64,000 bases of DNA from Paracentrotus lividus (Eukaryota; Echinodermata; Echinoidea; Camarodonta; Echinidae). Position 1 is the first letter of the stretch, and each line of letters begins with the position of its first letter. Location of the stretch: assembly GCA_940671915.1 (NCBI GenBank), contig CALNVZ010000649.1:1950774-2014773 (forward strand). The letters are read 5' to 3'. Below the pieces are notes generated by a model. It saw only the letters and a list, made by a program, of their open reading frames with translations. It had not been told where the DNA came from and searched no databases. The position numbers and the translations under genes are program-made. Below are positions 46,718-57,749 of the stretch, in pieces.

Positions 46718-49700
46718 CTGTAGCAGCGGAAAGGAGGAAGAATGAGAAGAAAAAGGATAATATTTTTGATATTTTAAATGATAAAATATGAACATTATTC
46801 ATTTTTCAGCATGATTTTATAAAAACAAGAGTTTTTTTTTTTTTCGATATCAAGCCTTTTCCCTGTCCAAAATATTGAAGGCTGGTACCAATCGTCTCAT
46901 ATGCAACAGAGACCTTAAGGGTGCGCCCCCCCCCTCCCTCTCCCCTCTCCCCACCCCTCCCCGACATGTATTTTGAAACATTTGCTTCATTTTGTGTATG
47001 TTGGTGCAATCTATAGCTGCTCTGAAAGGAAAAAAATATTCTTTTTTTTCAAGGTCATTAGCCAATATTGCGTACAGAATAATGTCCATGGAAAGTTATC
47101 AGAATACCTAATTTGAGTCTTTTTTTCTGAATTTCTAATTTTTGTCCTTTTCTTTACCATACATAATTCAAGATCAGTTTCGGACACGTTCCTACTTACC
47201 GATTGTTCTTGATTCTCTAAACTCTATGCGACCCGTAGGAACAATCCTCGTCCGTTCAGTAATCGTAGGATTTAGGCAAGTGTAGTTAGATAGCCTCCGC
47301 TCCAGATCCGAGGATTTACAGATGAATTTTTTGCATTTATTGCACAGGAGCTTGACATTGACTTCCTTGCTCTGCTCTTGTTGAATTCTCTTCTGTTCAT
47401 CTTTCGCCAAGATGTCATCGATGATGGTAAGCTACAATGTAGAAAGTAGGAGAAGATTGAGTTACATCCATGTTCTTGGCAAACAAATATAGAGTTTACT
47501 CCCATTATAGCAAGCACAGGTTATGATTTGGCAAGAAAAAGGCATCTGGCTTGGTCGTTTCGAAGTCGTGGGTTCAAATCCCACCGCTGCCACCATCTTA
47601 TATTATTTGGTGGTTCTTTTATCAGTACGATGAGGCTGGTAATGATGAGGTCTTCACAAAGGTGTTTACGATTACGACATGTTTATTCCGAACCTGAAGT
47701 TAGATACTATATACATTTGATACATGCGTGCATTGCGATATAACTATGGTATCGCTAGTGGTATAATAGTGTAGCAAATAGCATATAGCAACACCGAACA
47801 CATTTTTTCTATGAGATCTGTACGTATAGTACAGGAACCCACTCAAATACATGCATGTACTGTACAAACCATACAGTAACAAAGCGAATATGACTACATG
47901 TACATCTCCTTTGTGCTTATGCCTTTAAAGTTTTGTAAATTGATCACTGTGACCTATAATTTTTACCTCGTTACTCCCAAAATGTAGTTAGCTTGTCTTC
48001 TTACAAAGAACTTAGGTTTGCAGTTCTTGCCTCGATGGGTTCATGAGACAATGAGGCCAATTCCTGGAATTTCATATGTTGACATCTGTGACCCATGATC
48101 TTACCCTACATTCTAATAATCATAACAAAGTCTTCTTCCTATAGGGACACATTTTATACCAAAGTTTGAAATCTCACATGGTTCTTGAGATATTGCTTTA
48201 TGAGCTTAATATATTGTATAATTTCATAAGCACGTGTCATCTCCTCTGGTGATACATAGTTCCTGAGATATTGATCGCAACAACAAGCTCAATACATGGA
48301 ATTTCATAAGTTAATATCTGTGACCCTTGACCTTACTCAGAAATCTAACCATATTGTCATAATAGGTTTGGAGTTTATGTCTCAAGTTGTTCTTGAGATA
48401 TCGTGAAGACAGGCAAATGGGACGTACAAATCATCTTCCCAAGGTGACACAATGTACATTCAATCCTCAATTTTAAAATTAATATTTCAAGTGGTTCTTG
48501 AGATTGATCACAATAATGAACTCAATACATGGAATTTCACAAGTTGACCTCTGTGACCATTGACCTTTGACCTACATATTCCAATATCTTATCAGATCAT
48601 CTTCTTAAGTATGAAGTTCATGTCTCAAGTGGTCTAAAGATATCGTGTTGACAAGCATGGGATGTGCAGCTCGTCTTCTTAATGCGAGGGATCAAAGCTA
48701 TTAATTCCATGCCCACCATGGCTGGATGCGAAGGCTGACCAAGGCTGCATGGCATGCCCCCTACAGCCTGACCATATACATTTTATTGCTTTAATAGGGA
48801 ATGTGTAACTTTGTAAAGTCTTGACAAATTTTGAGCTACATGTATAGGGACCCTAAATGCCGTCAGTTCATGTCATAATGTGTCAGGATGAAACCCTGAA
48901 AATTTCTCAATAACTTCAATATATGCTTCACAATACGCAAAAAAGTGCAAGTGACCAGAAATATCAGATTATTTTTTGTCGATTAAACAACGGATTGGCC
49001 TAAAAATCTCAGGCGATTCCTGTTTGAAGTAAAGGTTTGCAATTATGATTACGGCATTAGCTGGAAGAGCACCGTATTCATTTTTGCGGATTTTGTGCAA
49101 AGAGCAGCAGGCGCGAATTAAAAAACCCGCGAATACATAGGCATGATTTCCTATATTGCATGGGTTCAATTGCGAGCTTACGAACATGCAGCAAGAATTT
49201 AAGAACCCTATGAACATGTTTTGAGGCCGCTCAGCATGAAAAATTAATTGAGAAAAAATAACAGCGAATACAGTAATTCAATTTTAAGATCCCGAAAGAA
49301 GTTAAACAATCACTTTAAAGAGATCAGTCAGTGGCAGCCAGCCAGGTGTCTGCATTGAGCATGTTCCCAGAGAACCAAAATTGGCCCGTCCTTTACCGGC
49401 CTCCCTCTGACATCTTGAATCAATATCCCTGTTTATTTTGATATATCTTTCCTCACCTGTCTCTGTCGTACTTCATGATGCCATGCTCTTGGTTCTAGTT
49501 CATTTGCTTCTTTAATTGCTCTAGCCATCTCGACGACCCTCTCCCTGTTCTTGATTTCTCTTGCTTCATTGACTGAACCCCTGTAGAGAATTGTCAAGAT
49601 GAAGAATATGATTTAATAACAGCCTAGCGATGAATATCATCCAAGCATTTAATCTTGGACCGATGTGTTGGCGCAGTGGATAGAGCGTCCGCCTCATAAT

Positions 49701-52700
49701 CGGGAGGTCGTGGGTTCGATCCCCGGCCGCGTCATACCAAAAGACGTTAAAAAATGGTAGTTGCTGCTTCCCTGTTTGGCGTTCAACACGAGGGGGATAG
49801 AGCAACGTCCTTCTGGCGCTGCTCAGCGGCTGCCGGGCCCACGAGAAAAGGGGCAAAACAAATATCCGGTCATCTTTGTTTCGGACAATAAAATTTGGAG
49901 CATTTACAAAATTTGGAGCATTTGAATTGACAATTAATATAGAGAACATCAAACACCTAGGCCTGTATTTTGTAGTCTAATACAAACTTTGTATAATCAT
50001 TATGTGACAGTCATCATACTTCCTTTAGCACACATTCTCTAAGAAGAGTCAGTGAGGCGAGAGTCTATTGTCACTGACTCCCCATAGAGAATGCTTGCTA
50101 CCCGAGTACTGTACATGTACAAAGTTCGCATCAGAGTGTTGGTACAAAATTTGTATTCGACTACAGAATATGGGCCAAAACATCACAAAATATCCCTATT
50201 AACACTTCACATCCTGATATATCATTACACCTGCAGGAGGTGTTTCATCAAACTTTTAGTAAAGCTCTGCATATGCATGACTTTACGATCAACTTTAATA
50301 TTGCAGGTTGGGAATAATGTGACCATTTTAAAATACCCTGTGACTGAAATTAAAAATCCAATTTTATCAACAGCATAGTCTGACTAAAAATAGGACTTGC
50401 AAAACAATTTTACAATTGATACTGGAAGTACAATGTCGTCTTACTTCTCCACAATCAGATAACATTTGGATCCTTCCCTCCTAGCACGTCCCTTCGATTG
50501 CACCGTTCCGATCTCATCGCTGACAAAGTTATATCGGATGATCAAGTTACAAGCTGGAATGTCGAGGCCCTCTTGAACGATGTCAGTTGCCACAAGCAGA
50601 TTAGCACGACCTAAATGAGTATGAGAGAAACACAGTTGAATGTTTTTGATACGCTCAGTAAGGAAATATGATCATACATCAGTGTGAATAAAAATAGAAA
50701 CATTAAATTCTTGCCATTTTACAGAAAATTTCATATTTGTCACTTAGTTTTGTTAGAGTAGGACAAGCATACATGTAGTCATCATATCATTCATTATTGT
50801 ACAATGCCTACTTAGTTTTTTATACGCAAGCAAACGGAAGGCTGAACATGCAACATTCATACGACTGTATTGTTGCATGGGCAGGTGACGTCACAATATG
50901 ACCAAATTCATTAAGCTAGAAAAATACGCAATTAACATGTACTTGCACGATCAAAGAAATTTAAGACCTAATTAATATTGTTTTGTTTCTTTTGCGATGT
51001 CATAATTGGCTTGAATGGGCTGTAAACGCGTACTGATTAAATGTGAACTAAACCCCTCACAAAAAGTTTCACAAATAGACTTTGGGCCATGATAACTTTT
51101 CAGGTATGCTGTAGTTATTCCTGATATTCATACCATTGGAAAGATAATTTATTCCCCTTTTTATTGATATCCTACTTGTAATGATTATGTCATGCTTTAC
51201 TGCACAGAATATCAGAATATGGAGAAAAGTAAAAAGTCAAATGTTGCAAAATGCATTTATCAAAGCGAAGTTCCGCAACTCGAACTTAGGCTTTGATAAC
51301 TTGTGGGGTATTTTCTAATTTTTATTGAATTTTAGACCATTGTCAAGATAATTTATTCCTCTTTTCAATGACACCCTAATTGTAACGATAGTGTTGTTCC
51401 TGCATGGACAGAACACCTGAATGTTAGGACAAGTCAGAAGTAAAATGTTGCAAATTGAATGCCTATTGTGAGTATTACTGTCTGTTGCGAGCAATAACAA
51501 TGCATTTTGCAACTTTTCACTTTTTACTTTGCACTATATTCGTGAGTTATGTGCATTCAAGCATGATATGTTACTATTGCAAATAGGGTATCAATAAAAA
51601 GAAGAATAAATGAACTTTTTAATGCTATAAAAATTGACAATGATTAAATCCCCACGTTAAAATTTACTGAGGTTCAGAGTTGTGTTACAGAAATTTAAAC
51701 TGAAAATTATCTTTCACTTTGTCATGTATTCAGGTGGTATTCAGGGGTTCTGTGGACCCAGGCATGACATCACCATGATAAATTAGGTATCAATAAAAAT
51801 ATGAATAAATGAACGTGAAAATGGTATAAAATTCAATAAAAATTAGAAAATATCCCCAAAGTTGTCAGGACCTAAAATCAAGTTGCGGAACTTCAATGTG
51901 ATCAATAAAAATGCATTTTACAACATTTGACTTTTTACTTTTCTCCATATTCTGATATTCTGTGCATTGAAGCATGATGCAATCATTACAAATAGGATAT
52001 CAATAAAAAGGGGAATAAATTATCTTTCCAATGGTATGAATATCAGGAATAACTAAAGTGTACCTGAAAAGTTATCATGGCCCAAAGTCGATTTGCGAAA
52101 CTTTTTGTGAGGGGTTTATTTGTACAGATGCGCACTAGATATCAACACTTGCTAGCTGCTCAGGGCTGGCCGTTTTGCTGCCAATAATTCTTTCCCCATG
52201 TAAGAAAAAAAATTATTATACTTCCCAGCATTTGTATCTTCCCTAAATTCCAAGGCATTGTACAACAGAAATAACGAATATTCCTACTTAAGCAGGGATA
52301 CCAGATTTGATGAAAGAGTAATGCTCGTCTAGGCCCCATTGAATAGAACTCCTTTCACCTCATCCGAAATCTTGTACCATCACGCTAATGCCTATTTCTT
52401 ATTTCTGTAGCATATTAGTACCTATTAGTGGAAGTGAATATCAAATTATTACAATGTACATACCACTTTTGAAGTCATTCAATGCCTCCTCCTGTCTTGC
52501 CAAGGTTTGACCTTGATCAATCTCTTTGCTCTGTCCAACGATTCGGACTGGCTTAATTCTAGGGTCTTCCTTAAGCTCATCAGAGCTCTTGATGAAATTC
52601 TGCAAGGCATGTGTTGCAAATCGGGTCCTTGCTAGCACAATCCCTAAAAAGAAATAAAGGGGAAAAAAAAATTTGAAACATAAATTAAAACATAAAATAT

Positions 52701-55700
52701 GGAGCAATATCAACAACTGAAAAAAATATATAAAATTTGACTGGGTCTCCTAAGGAGTATCACAGTGCCAGTATCTAGAATTTCATAAATTAACCTCTGC
52801 AACCCTTGACCTTGGTCCTACATTCTCCAAAATCTAATAGAATTTTATATCAAGTTGTTCTTCAGATATGACAATAATGGAGCCAATATCTGGAATTTCG
52901 TTAGTTGACTTCCGTAACCTTTGACCCATCTACTCCTCCAATGTCTAATCAAACCATCTTCCCATGGTGATACATACTAATCATGAAGTTGATATCTCAA
53001 GTTATTTTTGTGATATCACACTAATGGGAAATTAGGACGGTCAAACCGGAAACCTACAAGGTTGTGCCAAAGCCATAGCAATAGTTGAGCTTAAACATCA
53101 ATTGTGATTAAACTGGACAATGGGGAAGTACATATGTGCGACAAAATTGATACAGCACAAACACTAGCTAAAATCTTGTCCTTTCTTCATTTGAAAGAAT
53201 CACTTCACAGTTTGTGCTTAGTTCACTGATTTATTTATTTTTTGGTAAGAATATTAAGAATTCTGTTCAAGCCTGCGAGGAATATCAAAGAAAATGGCAA
53301 AACATATGTATAAATTCTCACCTTTTGATTTAGGATCCTTGTTGTAGGCTCTCCTGATAAGGCCTTGCAGAAAGACCAGTTTTGGATTGGAAAGTGGATT
53401 GTCAATACTGGCCAGCTCTTTCAGTTCCTGTAGGTTCTGCTCGTAGATGATCCTGCAGTGCCGTCCATCTGGCAGATCATCTTGTATTCCCTTAGTTTGT
53501 TGCTTGAATACCTCCAGGGACTCTACTGCATCCTCAGCACGTAGATCTTCATACAACAGAAGAGCAAGATTGAGGCGGAACAGATAGTTGGCACAGATTT
53601 CAAGGTCGGGGAAACGAAGCTGAGCGTGGGAACGGATTGTGGCAATCCAGTTTTCATATTTTTGGGTTCCATATGTAGGAGAGTGGACAGTGACACTATT
53701 CAGGTTCTCATATTCCTTCTGATGCTTTGCCAGGACGTTGTTCTCAATCTCTTCCATGATGTTTTCCAGGATTTCAATAAACCGGGAACTTGTTGGTGTT
53801 TTCTTTCTCTTGGGAGTGCTTTTGATTTCATCTTGTTCTGGTGGTTTGTTCAATTCATCCATTTCTTTTACATTGTCAGGTTTGCTCACAATCTTGACTC
53901 CAAAGCTATCCAAGTTGGCACATAGAGTGACAATGTGGCCATGTGCATCATCGGAAGTGCCAGTCCCAACTGACGCAGTTAGTCCTGGAGAAATAAAGGC
54001 AAATGTAAGGTTAGGGTGTCGCAAGACCAGTTAGAGGGTGTTGGACTATCTCTACCAACAAGATCATTATCTGAGCAAATGACAATTTCGAAACAATTCC
54101 CTGACAAGGTAAAAGCTGGCATTACGAATTTCAAATAAGCTTACAGATACATTTTCCCCTGGTTACATAGATATCAATTAAAGGAATGTGCTGGTTGTCT
54201 AATGACCCATGTAAACATGATTTACAGAATCCTGTAAATATGAAGTCAACCTAAGTACTATGAAAAAGTATAAATGTATGTAAAAATAGACTTGAGAATG
54301 AAATTGGCAGATTGGATGGAATTACTAGATATCAACATGTTGAAAACCCCTGTTCTTTTATTTTGCTCTCAATGTACATGTATACTAAACTTAAAATGCC
54401 ATTAACTTCCAATCCATTAATGTCAGCATATTTGAAATCCCTTTTATATAGTACGTTCATATTACTGTATAAACCAATATTTTCGCGATTTTGGACTAGT
54501 TTGGGAAATTTGAGAGTGAATAATTTCACAATTTTTGTAATGTTTTCATAAAAAGGACTTATGTTGAAGTGGAAATTTTAGCAAAGATAGACTCGCAAAA
54601 TTCGTGAAAATCAAGAGAAAATAACCACCTATAATTCAATTTTGGAAAACTTACCAACCACCTGGGGTATTTTGCCACAAGAACGTCCAACAGGCCATTG
54701 CTCCTTTGGTCTTCCTTGACGATCAAGAATGGCTTTCTTCTCCTTCAGGTAATATCGCATGATTTCGTTGTAGGGATGATTCAAGGTCGTGTGGTGGCAT
54801 TCATCAAATACCAGCATAGAGGCATTGGGTAGCTTGAATTCATTTTGAGTGAGGGCGTTTACAAGAACCTGGGCAGTGATCATCAAGACTCTTATATTGC
54901 CTCTACTGAAAGCATCATTGAACGACTGCCCTTCTGCAAGAGATGTAACCTGCCCTGGTACAAAGATATCCTGAAAGCCATCTCGCTGTTGCTTCTTCAA
55001 ATGCCGGGTTGGAACAATGAATATGGCTTTGAACTCATCTTCCCTGCCATCTTCCTTCATTTTCATCATATTTTCAAAGCAAATATGTGCTGCTGTGACG
55101 GTCTTTCCTGATCCTGTTGGGGCACAAATCACATAGTTGACACCTTTGAGTCCAGGATCTGCCAATTCCTTCTGATAGTCTCGCAATTTTATCGATTTCT
55201 TCAGCTCTTTTGGAGGCTTGTGGAAATCAAGTGCAAGGGCAAGGTCCCCTATAATTGCAGGATCACTTGTTTGCTCCAGATCTGATGGAGCATCTGTGAC
55301 AACATCCTGAGGGAGAGACCCTATTCCAGAAGCTGCCCCTGCACCATCCATTACAGTATCTTCTTTACCAAGAACAGGCAGCTGTTGGGAAGAGCTACCT
55401 AGTTCAATCTCCTCTGCCTCACGTAGGGTTAGGTTCCGAAGTTCCTGGTTAACTTCATCAGGGGTTGACGAAGGCTGGATCGGATGCTGTAAGGTGTGTT
55501 TGGCACTCCCGGCAGCCTGGAGAGAGGAGGTGGGTGCTGGGGCCTGTACCTGCGGAAATATTGGTTGATTTACTCCTGCTGGATCACTACTTTTCAAGGA
55601 TCCTGCCGAACTCAACACTGAATTTGCAGATGGAAACTGCTTGACATTAACATTACTTGATAACCCATTTCCGTTTGGATCATTGCCTTTCAGTGATGAA

Positions 55701-56543
55701 ACTTTACTCATGATGGAATCTGGGTTAACAGAAGACAAAGGAGCACTAGCTACTGAAAGAGTTTCACCTTGTCCAGGTACCATATCAGATGGCATTGTTC
55801 GGAGTGGCTCTGAGCTCTTCAGGCCAGATCCAGAACCGGCTTGGGCTGAGGATGGTTGTACAGGAAACGCACTACCAGAAGCAGGCATGACATTCCTTGG
55901 GGGACTGTGTGTCGGCTCATTGCTCTGAAGAGATCCTGGTAAACTGACTCCTTGACCAGCATTTGCGTGGGCCACTCTAGGAACAGACTGGGCACTATGA
56001 GCATCTCCCCTTTGGGCCAGATTCCTTGGCATGGTTGTCAACAGCTCTGAGCTCGTCAATAAATACGAAGGACCCACATCTGCACGAGGCGCGCCCAACC
56101 CAGGGGTTTGTTGCAAGTTTCCACTGGGAGGAGGAGATTTGGGTGATGATGGTGATTGTTGTTGTGAGCCAGGAACTTTTTCAGGTTGTTTATATGTTGT
56201 TGCTTCAGATGAAGGCATTGGTTGGTATGGATGAGGTGAAAGCTGAGGTTGGGGTTCACCTTGATACTGCCGACCAGGGACTTTTCAGGTTGTTGATATA
56301 CTATTGCATCGGGTGAAATTCCATGTTGACCATAACCTGGACTGTTGTATGGTGGAGAAGTTTGTTGATATGAGAGGATGCTGCGTTGGGGTGAGAGGTG
56401 TTGGTCCATTCCTTGAAGATTTGGCGACTGATGAACATTCCTTGGTGACCACCTCCAGGATATAGCTGGTTTTGAGTTCCTGGACTAGGAGGGTTTGGTG
56501 ATGTCTGCCCTGGCTCCTTGAAGCTTGTTCTCTTTGAACCTTT
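46530..56543 (-). CDS. RIG-I-like receptor gene B (seven-exon model)
   Basis: RLR-family RNA helicase, expected to sense cytoplasmic viral dsRNA by ATP-dependent binding. Seven exons join with GT-AG borders. From the Met at 56218 the spliced length is 3117 nt, exactly 1039 codons including stop. Order: Ser/Pro/Gln-rich region (residues 1 to about 335), Hel1 with APTGSGKT (about 365) and DECH (about 471), TAS motif, Hel2i with YENWI, Hel2 with ATDIVQEGLDIP and QSKGRARR, pincer, and C-terminal domain with CNKC and CRC zinc ligands. No CARD is visible. The protein is longer than RIG-I or MDA5 because of the N-terminus. The 5' end is unresolved: the reading frame upstream of 56218 is broken twice, once where an A-run is one base short, and an assembly gap lies at 57081. 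Family assignment is firm; which vertebrate RLR it matches is not. Confidence 0.9.
47200..47431 (-). CDS. Gene B exon 6: first zinc pair of C-terminal domain
   Basis: 232 nt beginning LTIIDDILAKDEQKRIQQEQ and containing VKLLCNKCKKFICKSSDLE, which matches the first Cys pair (C-x2-C) of the RLR C-terminal RNA-binding domain (RIG-I: LLCRKCKALAC). Acceptor TTGTAG, donor GTAAGT, phase 1 out. Confidence 0.9.
47530..47595 (+). repeat. Degenerate tRNA-like sequence
   Basis: Perfect T arm GTGGGTTCAAATCCCAC followed by CGCTGCCACCA, and TGGCTTGGTCG as a weak A box. The 5' half is shortened, so this is a relic or SINE head, in the gene B intron upstream of exon 6. Confidence 0.4.
48050..48700. repeat. 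Degenerate intronic tandem repeat
   Basis: At least four units share GGAATTTCATAAGTTGAC, CTGTGACCCTTGACCTT, CAAGTTGTTCTTGAGATATC words at roughly 120-250 bp spacing. In the gene B intron between exons 6 and 5. The same family is at 52745-53080. Confidence 0.65.
49068..49277. repeat. TACTGTA/TTCGCG repeat, copy 2
   Basis: Same order of words as copy 1, ending AACAGCGAATACAGTA. In the gene B intron between exons 6 and 5. Confidence 0.6.
49457..49580 (-). CDS. Gene B exon 5: pincer helices
   Basis: 124 nt encoding KGSVNEAREIKNRERVVEM and then ARAIKEANELEPRAWHHEVRQ. Charged helical sequence at this position corresponds to the V-shaped pincer that links Hel2 to the C-terminal domain in RLRs. Acceptor CTACAG, donor GTGAGG, phase 0 out. 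The gene A counterpart is also 124 nt. Confidence 0.88.
49655..49860 (+). mobile_element. tRNA-derived SINE
   Basis: A box TGGCGCAGTGG (49669) and B box GGTTCGATCCC (49713) are canonical, with a CTCATAA anticodon loop as in tRNA-Met. The acceptor arms do not pair. The body continues GACGTTAAAAAATGGTAG, GGCGTTCAACACGAGGGGGA to about 49860. In the gene B intron between exons 5 and 4. Confidence 0.75.
50445..50610 (-). CDS. Gene B exon 4: helicase motifs V and VI
   Basis: 166 nt encoding RANLLVATDIVQEGLDIP (motif V), NLIIRYNFVSDEIGTVQ and SKGRARREGSKCYLIVEK (motif VI, QxxGRxR). Both nucleotide-sensing motifs are intact. Acceptor ATTTAG, donor GTAAGA, phase 1 in and phase 2 out. The gene A counterpart is also exactly 166 nt. 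Confidence 0.93.
51049..52118. mobile_element. Large foldback element in a gene B intron
   Basis: TAAACCCCTCACAAAAAGTT at the left is mirrored by ...TTTTTGTGAGGGGTTTA at the right. The arms run about 290 bp inward and stay alignable (TTGGGCCATGATAACTTTTC, GCAAAATGCATTT). The middle holds further partial copies of the arm sequence. No coding frame. Between exons 4 and 3. Confidence 0.85.
52464..52643 (-). CDS. Gene B exon 3: start of Hel2
   Basis: 180 nt, phase 1 at both ends, with a TTTTAG acceptor and a GTATGT donor. It encodes GIVLARTRFATHALQ (motif IV region) and then RIVGQSKEIDQGQT and ARQEEALNDFKSG, the segment that leads to motif V. Gene A has a counterpart exon of 192 nt. Confidence 0.92.
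52745..53080. repeat. Degenerate intronic repeat, second locus
   Basis: Same words as 48050-48700 (AGAATTTCATAAATTAACCT, CAACCCTTGACCTTGG, GTTGTTCTTCAGATAT). In the gene B intron between exons 3 and 2. Confidence 0.6.
53322..53984 (-). CDS. Gene B exon 2: motif III and Hel2i
   Basis: 663 nt opening with GLTASVGTG (motif III, TAS) and covering the helical insertion domain Hel2i. Hallmarks are LCANLDSFGV, KPPEQDEI, YENWI and LNLALLLYEDL, which line up with the Hel2i of RIG-I. The exon ends at KDPKSKG with a GTGAG donor. In gene A the same protein stretch is split over three exons. Confidence 0.92.
54463..54620. repeat. TACTGTA/TTCGCG repeat, diverged copy
   Basis: Starts TACTGTATAAACCAATATTT, has TTCGCGATTTT and ends CTCGCAAAATTCGTGAAAA. 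In the gene B intron, next to the exon 1 donor. Confidence 0.4.
54655..56543 (-). CDS. Gene B exon 1: N-terminal repeats and Hel1
   Basis: Starts after a TTTCAG acceptor at 56544 and ends at a GTAAG donor (54654). The clear frame runs from Met 56218 to the donor, 521 codons. The first two-thirds is low complexity with five degenerate repeats carrying S(S/N)(E/D)P-like cores (SSELLTTMP, SNEPTHSPP, SSEPLRTMP, GNDPNG, SSDPAG). Hel1 follows: RDYQKEL, APTGSGKT, VPTRHLKKQQ, DECHHTT and the start of motif III. Protein-like sequence (SPNLQGMDQHLSPQ, QQPEK) continues upstream of 56218 in two other frames. The nearby copy of the QPEKVPG motif has a five-base A-run where this one has four, so at least one shift looks like sequence error. 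Intron phase is 1 (VVG/LTAS). Confidence 0.85.
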
Positions 56544-57080
56544 CTGAAATTGAGAAAAAAAATCCAACAAGATAAACAGTAACAGTATTGTGCCAGGGCA
56601 GCTCGAATATTGAGTTCTGTTCTTAAACACACTTGTTAAAACATTAAAGGGGGTGTTTCTGATGATCAAATCTGCAATGATCTCCCCCCCCCCCATCATC
56701 AAGAGCTACACATGTAGAGTCGACACCAAGGATATATCTAAAAATTAAAGTCTGTATTTAAATTGAGCTACATCACTTCACCTGCATCTTTATCCAGACT
56801 TGAGAGTTGATTACAATACTTCAGGTTTAAATCAGGTTCTATATCCTCTGATCACTGGAGCATTTAAACCTACAGGGTTCTCTGGGACAGACATCGCCAT
56901 TTGGGATTTCCATCTATTATAATTGACCTTGCATTTTCATGTAAGTGTATGCAACTGCAACGGAGCATGCAGCCACCAAGTCAGAATTTGTCTTATTTCA
57001 AATGGTGGAAGATTGCATTTTCGAGCAATTGAGCTGAGGGGACTACAAGGTGGTGCAAAACTTCAATTTTTTCAGTCTTT

Positions 57081-57093
57081 NNNNNNNNNNNNN
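57081..57093. other. Assembly gap
   Basis: Thirteen N. It lies upstream of gene B exon 1 and may hide or distort 5' exons. Confidence 0.99.
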
Positions 57094-57586
57094 GTTACGA
57101 CCAGTAATTTCACACAACACTTAACACAACACTTAAGGTCACAAAAATCATTCTGGGACCAACATTTGACATAATCAGAGAATCATGAAGTCTGAGATTC
57201 AAAACTCGGTCCCACATTATCCTTTTGTAGGCCTTTTTAGAGAAAATAACTGAAATCATTTGAATTGCTTATTTTAATTGTTTATATTATTTTTAGGAAA
57301 AGAAAATCAGCCTGCAAACTGATGCAGATCGGACCGAGGTTCGAATCTCAGTCACGTCTTTTGGATGGTGACATCACAGTATAGTCCCATACGTAAATAA
57401 TGCGTAAGTGTGACATTATGCGTCGCTGCAACATTATTTCACTTTCAAACAATCCAATGCCAAAAGATATGTTTTGAAGGTATAAATTTAACACTTCAAC
57501 TACAAAACAATTAGAATTGTAAAAATTCTGTATTTATATATAGTCAAGCATTTATTCACAGATGTAGATGTGTCATCACTCACAAT

Positions 57587-57715
57587 CAGTGGCGGATCAA
57601 GGCCAGGGCGGGCACAAGGGATGCTCTATGATATAAATTTTAAAACCACTCATTTGACTGTACATACATGTACATGTTAAATCTGGAAAATGTTGGTAGA
57701 TAGACCCCTTGATCG
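57587..57715 (+). mobile_element. GCGGATCCA-end MITE, another copy
   Basis: CAGTGGCGGATCAAGGCCAG start and interior AAAACCACTCATTTG, TACATGTTAAATCTGGAAAA shared with 28413-28573. The right end is unclear. Confidence 0.5.
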
Positions 57716-57749
57716 CATTAAGTTAATTTTCTACCTCTGAAATTGTGTA

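Noticed and set aside
49662-49735. Functional tRNA gene
   Set aside because: Pol III boxes are good but the acceptor stems do not pair and a SINE body follows.
54629-54654. Extension of gene B exon 1 past residue 521
   Set aside because: The continuation KFSKIEL is intron; the GTAAG donor joins in phase to GLTASVGTG of exon 2.
53626-56234. Several plus-strand frames
   Set aside because: Antisense shadows of gene B exons 1 and 2.
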